A stretch of DNA of 64,000 nucleotides. Source: JALZKA01 sp963715405. GTDB taxonomy: Bacteria > Actinomycetota > Thermoleophilia > Solirubrobacterales > 70-9. Position numbers and translations under genes: made by a program. Below, one piece after another: positions 60,928 through 64,000 of this stretch. Position 1 is the first letter of the stretch, and every line of letters begins with the position of its first letter. Where the stretch lies: positions 1 to 64,000 of the forward strand of contig OY970239.1 in assembly GCA_963715405.1 (NCBI GenBank). The letters are read 5' to 3'. Under the pieces are notes generated by a model. That model searched no databases, was not told the DNA's origin, and saw nothing but the letters and a program-made list of their open reading frames with translations.

Positions 60928-61614
60928 GTGACCGAAGCACCAGGTGAAGGGTTCGCTGCAACTCGTGCCGCGATGGTGGAGCGCCAGCTCCGCGGCGGCG
61001 GGATCGCCGACGAGCGTGTGCTGGCAGCGATGGGTGAGGTTCCGCGCGAGGAGTTCGTTCCGGTAGAGCTCCGCCCGGATGCCTACGCCGACGGCGCGCT
61101 GCCGATCGGGCACGGGCAGACGATCTCGCAGCCATGGGTGGTCGCGGCGATCTGCACGGCGCTCGAGCTGACCGGAGGCGAGCGCGTGCTCGACGTGGGT
61201 GGCGGATCCGGGTACTCGACGGCGATCATCGCGAAGCTAGTTCGCCCCCGCGGCATCGTCCGCTCGTATGAGCTGGTGCCCGAGCTCGCCGAGCGGGCAC
61301 GCGTGACGCTTGCTCTGCTCGGCTGTTTCGAGGCTGAGGTAATGGGCGGAGACGGGGCCTCCGAGCAAGAGGATCGGTGGGACGCGATCGCTGTGCACGC
61401 GGCGGCCCCCCAAGTGCCAGCGCGCCTGGCCGCGTCGCTTCGGCCCGGCGGCCGCCTGGTGCTGCCGCTCGCAACGGACAGGGCCGACGTTCTCACCGCA
61501 CTCAGGCGTGTCGACGACGGCTCTGGGGACCTCGAGCTGGAGCGGACCGAGATCGCCGAGTGCCGCTTCGTTCCCCTCCTCGGCGAGTCCGGCTTCGCCT
61601 CGCGTGACAGATAG
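60928..61614 (+). CDS. pcm: protein-L-isoaspartate O-methyltransferase
   Basis: 228 residues, GTG start with AAGGAG upstream. Repairs isoaspartyl residues using SAM. Conserved N-terminal block VPREEFVPVELRPDAYADGALPIGHGQTISQPWVVAAICTAL and SAM loop VLDVGGGSGYSTAIIAKLV. C-terminal strand with PGGRLVLPL. Divergent from the sulfatase gene. Confidence 0.92.
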   Translation: MTEAPGEGFAATRAAMVERQLRGGGIADERVLAAMGEVPREEFVPVELRPDAYADGALPIGHGQTISQPWVVAAICTALELTGGERVLDVGGGSGYSTAIIAKLVRPRGIVRSYELVPELAERARVTLALLGCFEAEVMGGDGASEQEDRWDAIAVHAAAPQVPARLAASLRPGGRLVLPLATDRADVLTALRRVDDGSGDLELERTEIAECRFVPLLGESGFASRDR

Positions 61615-61631
61615 GCTCCCCTGGATAAATC

Positions 61632-62033
61632 GTGACCGCGCTCCTCGCCCTCAACTTCTTCTCGCCCGCGTTTATCGATCAGCTCAAACGGGGGCGCAAG
61701 ACGGCGACGATCCGGCTCGGCGACAAGGCGCACAAGTACCAGGCGGGCCAGGTCGTGTGGATCACGGTCGGCTATCAGCACTCGCCCCGCGAGAAGATCT
61801 TCGCGGCCGTGATCGACGACGTCGAGGTGAAGCGGATCAAGGAGCTCTCCCCCCGCGACATCGAGCACGACAACCCCGAGTTCCGCTCGGTGGATCAGAC
61901 GGTTGGCTTCCTCGAGCAGATCTACCGCCGCGAGGTAACGCTCGAAGACACCTGCACGATCGTCCGCTTCTCGCAGATCATCGAACCGGCCGCGCCGCAA
62001 CTCGGCAACGGCGGCACCCCGCACCGCAACTAG
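61632..62033 (+). CDS. ASCH domain protein
   Basis: 133 residues, GTG start. ALNFFSPAFIDQLKRGRKTATIRLGDKAHKYQAGQVVWITVG followed by FAAVIDDVEVKRIKELSPRDIEHDNPEFRS is the ASCH (PUA-like beta-barrel) pattern, with the KTATIR ligand loop. ASCH domains bind RNA or modified nucleosides; some hydrolyse acetylcytidine. Probable operon with pcm and the SRPBCC gene. Confidence 0.82.
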   Translation: MTALLALNFFSPAFIDQLKRGRKTATIRLGDKAHKYQAGQVVWITVGYQHSPREKIFAAVIDDVEVKRIKELSPRDIEHDNPEFRSVDQTVGFLEQIYRREVTLEDTCTIVRFSQIIEPAAPQLGNGGTPHRN

Positions 62034-62043
62034 CGCGCGTTTC

Positions 62044-62517
62044 ATGGCCGCCTACCGCTTCTGCACCACCTGGGTGCTCGAGGCCGAGCGCGAGAAGGTT
62101 TGGGATGCGATCTACGACTCGGACACCTGGCCCGAATGGTGGCGCGGGATTGCCTCGACCACACGGCTCGCGGACGGAGACGAGGCCGGCCTCGGCCAAC
62201 GCGGCATCTACGAGTGGCGAGCGCGGATCCCCTTCACGGTGCGCTTCGAGGTGGTCTCGACGGTGGTGGAGCGCCCGCACCGGCTCGGCGGTGATGCGTC
62301 AGGCGACCTGGAGGGGACCGGGCTGTGGCGGTTCTTTGAGGAGGGCGATACCACCACCGTGATCTACGAATGGGAAGTGCGAACGACGAAGCGGTGGATG
62401 AATGCGCTGGCTCCGCTCGCGGGGCCGCTCTTCCGGGCGAACCACGACTGGGTGATGCGAAACGGAGGCGACGGTCTGGCACGCCGGCTCGGGGCGCGGT
62501 TGCTGCTCAATGACTAG
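62044..62517 (+). CDS. SRPBCC family protein
   Basis: 157 residues. AAYRFCTTWVLEAEREKVWDAIYDSDTWPEWWRGI is the opening of a START/polyketide cyclase-like domain; GLWRFFEEGDTTTVIYEWEVRTTKRWMNALAPLAGPLFRANHDWVMRNGGDGLARRL is the C-terminal helix. Ligand unknown. Starts 10 nt after the ASCH gene; convergent with clpP. Confidence 0.8.
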   Translation: MAAYRFCTTWVLEAEREKVWDAIYDSDTWPEWWRGIASTTRLADGDEAGLGQRGIYEWRARIPFTVRFEVVSTVVERPHRLGGDASGDLEGTGLWRFFEEGDTTTVIYEWEVRTTKRWMNALAPLAGPLFRANHDWVMRNGGDGLARRLGARLLLND

Positions 62518-62541
62518 GCGAAGCGCCTGGGCGCCGCGGCG

Positions 62542-63171
62542 CTAGGAGTCCGCGCCTGCGCCGTTCGAGTCCGCGCCGCGGGGTCCGAGGTCGCGCGATT
62601 CGATGATGCCGTCGATCAGCCCGTACTCGACCGCCTGATCGGCGGTGAAGAAGCGGTCGCGCTCCATGTCCTCGTTCACCTGCTCTTCGCTCTTTTGAGT
62701 GTGGCGCGCGTAGATCTCGTTGATCTTCGCCCGGACGTTGAGGGACTCGCGCGCGTGGATCTCGATGTCCGTGGCCTGGCCCTCGAAGCCGCCGGACGGC
62801 TGGTGAATCAGGATGCGCGAGTTCTTGAGCGCCATCCGCTTGCCTTCCGCGCCGCCGGTCAATAGCAACGAGCCCATCGACATCGCAACTCCGTAGCAGA
62901 CGGTCGCAACGTCGGGCTTGATGAAGCGCATCGCGTCGTAGATCGCGAGCCCGGCGTACACGGAGCCGCCGGGCGAGTTGATGTAGAGGGAGATGTCCTT
63001 GTCCGGGTCCTCGGACTCGAGGTGGATGAGCTGGGCTACCACCAGGTTCGCGATCTCGTCGTCCACCGGCTGGCCGAGGAAGATGATGCGCTCGCCCAGG
63101 AGTCGGGAGTAGATGTCGTAGGAGCGCTCGCCGCGAGAGGTCTGCTCGACGACCATTGGGACCAGGGGCAT
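62542..63171 (-). CDS. clpP: ATP-dependent Clp protease proteolytic subunit
   Basis: 209 residues. Serine protease: Ser98 in YGVAMSMGSLLL, His123 in ILIHQPSGGFEGQATDIEIHA, with the aspartate further on. DIYSRLLGERIIFLGQPVDDEIANLVVAQLIHLE is the canonical N-terminal domain. It assembles with ClpX or ClpC. A perfectly palindromic REP head pair lies upstream (63192-63218). Confidence 0.96.
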   Translation of the reverse strand: MPLVPMVVEQTSRGERSYDIYSRLLGERIIFLGQPVDDEIANLVVAQLIHLESEDPDKDISLYINSPGGSVYAGLAIYDAMRFIKPDVATVCYGVAMSMGSLLLTGGAEGKRMALKNSRILIHQPSGGFEGQATDIEIHARESLNVRAKINEIYARHTQKSEEQVNEDMERDRFFTADQAVEYGLIDGIIESRDLGPRGADSNGAGADS

Positions 63172-63191
63172 GAGCGGAGCCTAGTCGATTC

Positions 63192-63218
63192 TGGTGCCAG
63201 GCACGGTGCCTGGCACCA
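63192..63218. repeat. head-to-head REP heads, copy I (27-nt perfect palindrome)
   Basis: TGGTGCCAGGCAC (63192-63204) and GTGCCTGGCACCA (63206-63218) are exact inverted copies around a central G. No tails are attached. It lies between the clpP start and the groES promoter. Confidence 0.8.
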
Positions 63219-63253
63219 AGTACGTGCGATCTAAGCCCGCGACACTCAGATCG

Positions 63254-63283
63254 TTGGCTATTTCTCGGGTTCTTCACTACACT
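63254..63283 (+). promoter_or_regulatory. groESL promoter
   Basis: TTGGCT (63254-63259) and TACACT (63278-63283) are separated by 18 nt, a good housekeeping-type promoter. The start point would be about 63290, immediately before the CIRCE operator. Confidence 0.7.
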
Positions 63284-63295
63284 GGGGTTCGGCTC

Positions 63296-63320
63296 TGGCA
63301 CTCTTTCCCGTTGAGTGCCA
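63296..63320 (+). promoter_or_regulatory. CIRCE operator (HrcA binding site)
   Basis: TGGCACTC (63296-63303), 9-nt spacer, GAGTGCCA (63313-63320): the inverted repeat of CIRCE elements. It lies just after the predicted start point of groESL, so HrcA would repress heat-shock transcription there. Confidence 0.95.
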
Positions 63321-63359
63321 ACAACTTGCACGAAAACCCCACGACGGAGGTAGACACAC

Positions 63360-63650
63360 ATGAAGCTAAAGCCCCTTGGCGATCGCTTGATCGTCCAGGC
63401 AATCGAGGAGGAGGAGACCACGGCCTCGGGCCTGGTGCTCCCCGACACCGCGAAGGAGAAGCCGCAGCGCGGCAAGGTCGTCGCGGTCGGTGACGGCAGC
63501 TGGGACGAGGACGGCGAGAAGCGCATCCCGCTCGACGTCTCCGAAGGCGACGAGGTCCTCTACTCCAAGTACGGCGGCACCGAGCTCAAGGTCGACGGCG
63601 AGGACGTGCTCGTCCTGCGCGAGTCGGACGTGCTCGCGAAGGTCGTCTAG
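63360..63650 (+). CDS. groES: co-chaperonin GroES
   Basis: 96 residues, ribosome binding site GGAGG upstream of ATG 63360. MKLKPLGDRLIVQAIEEEETTASGLVLPDTAKEKPQRGKVVAVG is the canonical start, including the mobile loop that contacts GroEL; EVLYSKYGGTELKVDGEDVLVLRESDVLA closes the fold. Under CIRCE/HrcA control with groEL. Confidence 0.98.
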   Translation: MKLKPLGDRLIVQAIEEEETTASGLVLPDTAKEKPQRGKVVAVGDGSWDEDGEKRIPLDVSEGDEVLYSKYGGTELKVDGEDVLVLRESDVLAKVV

Positions 63651-63678
63651 GCAACTTCCAAGGAAGAAAGGAATTCAC

Positions 63679-64000
63679 ATGGCTCACAAGGAGCTGAAGT
63701 ACGACGCCGAAGCGCGTCAGGCATTGCAGGAGGGGGTCGACGCGGTCGCCAACGCGGTCAAGGTCACCCTCGGTCCCAAGGGCCGCTACGTGGTGCTCGA
63801 CAAGAAGTTCGGCGCCCCGACCATCACCAACGACGGCGTCACGATCGCTCGCGAGATCGACATCGAGGACGTCTTCGCCAACCAGGGCGCGCAGCTCGTC
63901 CGCGAGGTCGCTACGGCGACCAACGACGTCGCCGGTGACGGCACGACGACCGCCACGCTGCTGGCCCAGACCATTGTCCGGTCGGGTCTCAAGAACGTGG
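63679..64000 (+). CDS. groEL: chaperonin GroEL (partial, runs off the window)
   Basis: 107 codons of about 540 are visible. AHKELKYDAEARQALQEGVDAVANAVKVTLGPKGRYVVLDKKFGAPTITNDGVTIAREI and DVAGDGTTTATLLA are the ATP-binding equatorial-domain motifs of GroEL. AAGAAAGG upstream of ATG 63679 is the ribosome binding site. Second gene of the groESL operon. Confidence 0.98.
   Translation, partial: MAHKELKYDAEARQALQEGVDAVANAVKVTLGPKGRYVVLDKKFGAPTITNDGVTIAREIDIEDVFANQGAQLVREVATATNDVAGDGTTTATLLAQTIVRSGLKNV

Noticed and set aside
1..64000. CRISPR array, prophage, integron or toxin-antitoxin module
   Set aside because: I saw no regularly spaced repeats, phage structural genes, integrase or typical toxin-antitoxin pairs; the RAYT is the only transposase-like gene.

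Overview
The window is about 64 kb of GC-rich, gene-dense chromosome with GTG starts almost as common as ATG. The gene content points to a high-GC actinobacterium: a menaquinol bc complex with split cytochrome b and a b/c fusion, menG and hepT, TatAC, a PafB-PafC fusion, an IdeR/MntR-type regulator, a Lhr-Nei pair, and CIRCE-controlled groESL. My best guess is Thermoleophilia (Solirubrobacterales/Gaiellales-like); that is an inference. No prophage, conjugative element or CRISPR array is visible. The only mobile-element protein is a small REP-associated tyrosine transposase (RAYT).

Layout. 1-4.2 kb: gltB (C-terminus outside the window). 4.3-8.5 kb: SRPBCC protein, ymdB, small proteins and an ABC-2 exporter. 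8.6-12.9 kb: a frameshifted DUF6929-like gene, then hemB, a double-domain siroheme-decarboxylase-like gene, and hemL in one overlapping operon. 13-18 kb: respiratory block with Rieske protein, cytochrome b, cytochrome b/c, menG and hepT. 18-21 kb: dcd, tatA, tatC, TPR protein, tRNA-Lys. 21-33 kb: Stf0 sulfotransferase, sulfatase, SDR, nucleotide-sugar dehydrogenase, reductase, secreted GH31, RTX-like secreted protein, RpiB-like protein, second sulfotransferase, HAD hydrolase. 33-40 kb: sucCD, the RAYT locus, aminotransferase, DtxR-family regulator, HAD phosphatase, divergent DHPS. 40-49.7 kb: SftH-like helicase, DUF192, methyltransferase, tRNA-Phe, YhaM-like nuclease, PafBC, MBL hydrolase, PPOX protein. 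49.7-53.3 kb: rmlADBC (dTDP-rhamnose). 53.3-64 kb: lhr, nei, Crp-family regulator, sulfatase, pcm, ASCH, SRPBCC, clpP, groES, groEL (partial).

The most unusual element is a dispersed intergenic repeat with a palindromic head (GGTGCCAGGCACC and variants) followed by a tail of the type TAACG..TTGCTCACAC. It occurs at eight intergenic loci, alone, paired head-to-head, or as tandem heads. At 35.2-35.8 kb two inverted copies sharing an identical 20-nt head flank the RAYT gene, whose start codon lies in a 10-bp hairpin. This looks like an actinobacterial REP/RAYT system with its own repeat family.

Two window-wide patterns help with reading the annotation. Many genes without a Shine-Dalgarno sequence have a TANNNT hexamer 6-10 nt before the start codon, as expected for leaderless transcripts; I used this to choose several starts. 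Four single-base frame disruptions (two in the DUF6929-like gene, one at the end of cytochrome b, one in menG) are clustered at 8.9-16.5 kb; since two hit respiratory genes, base-level assembly errors are more likely than gene decay.
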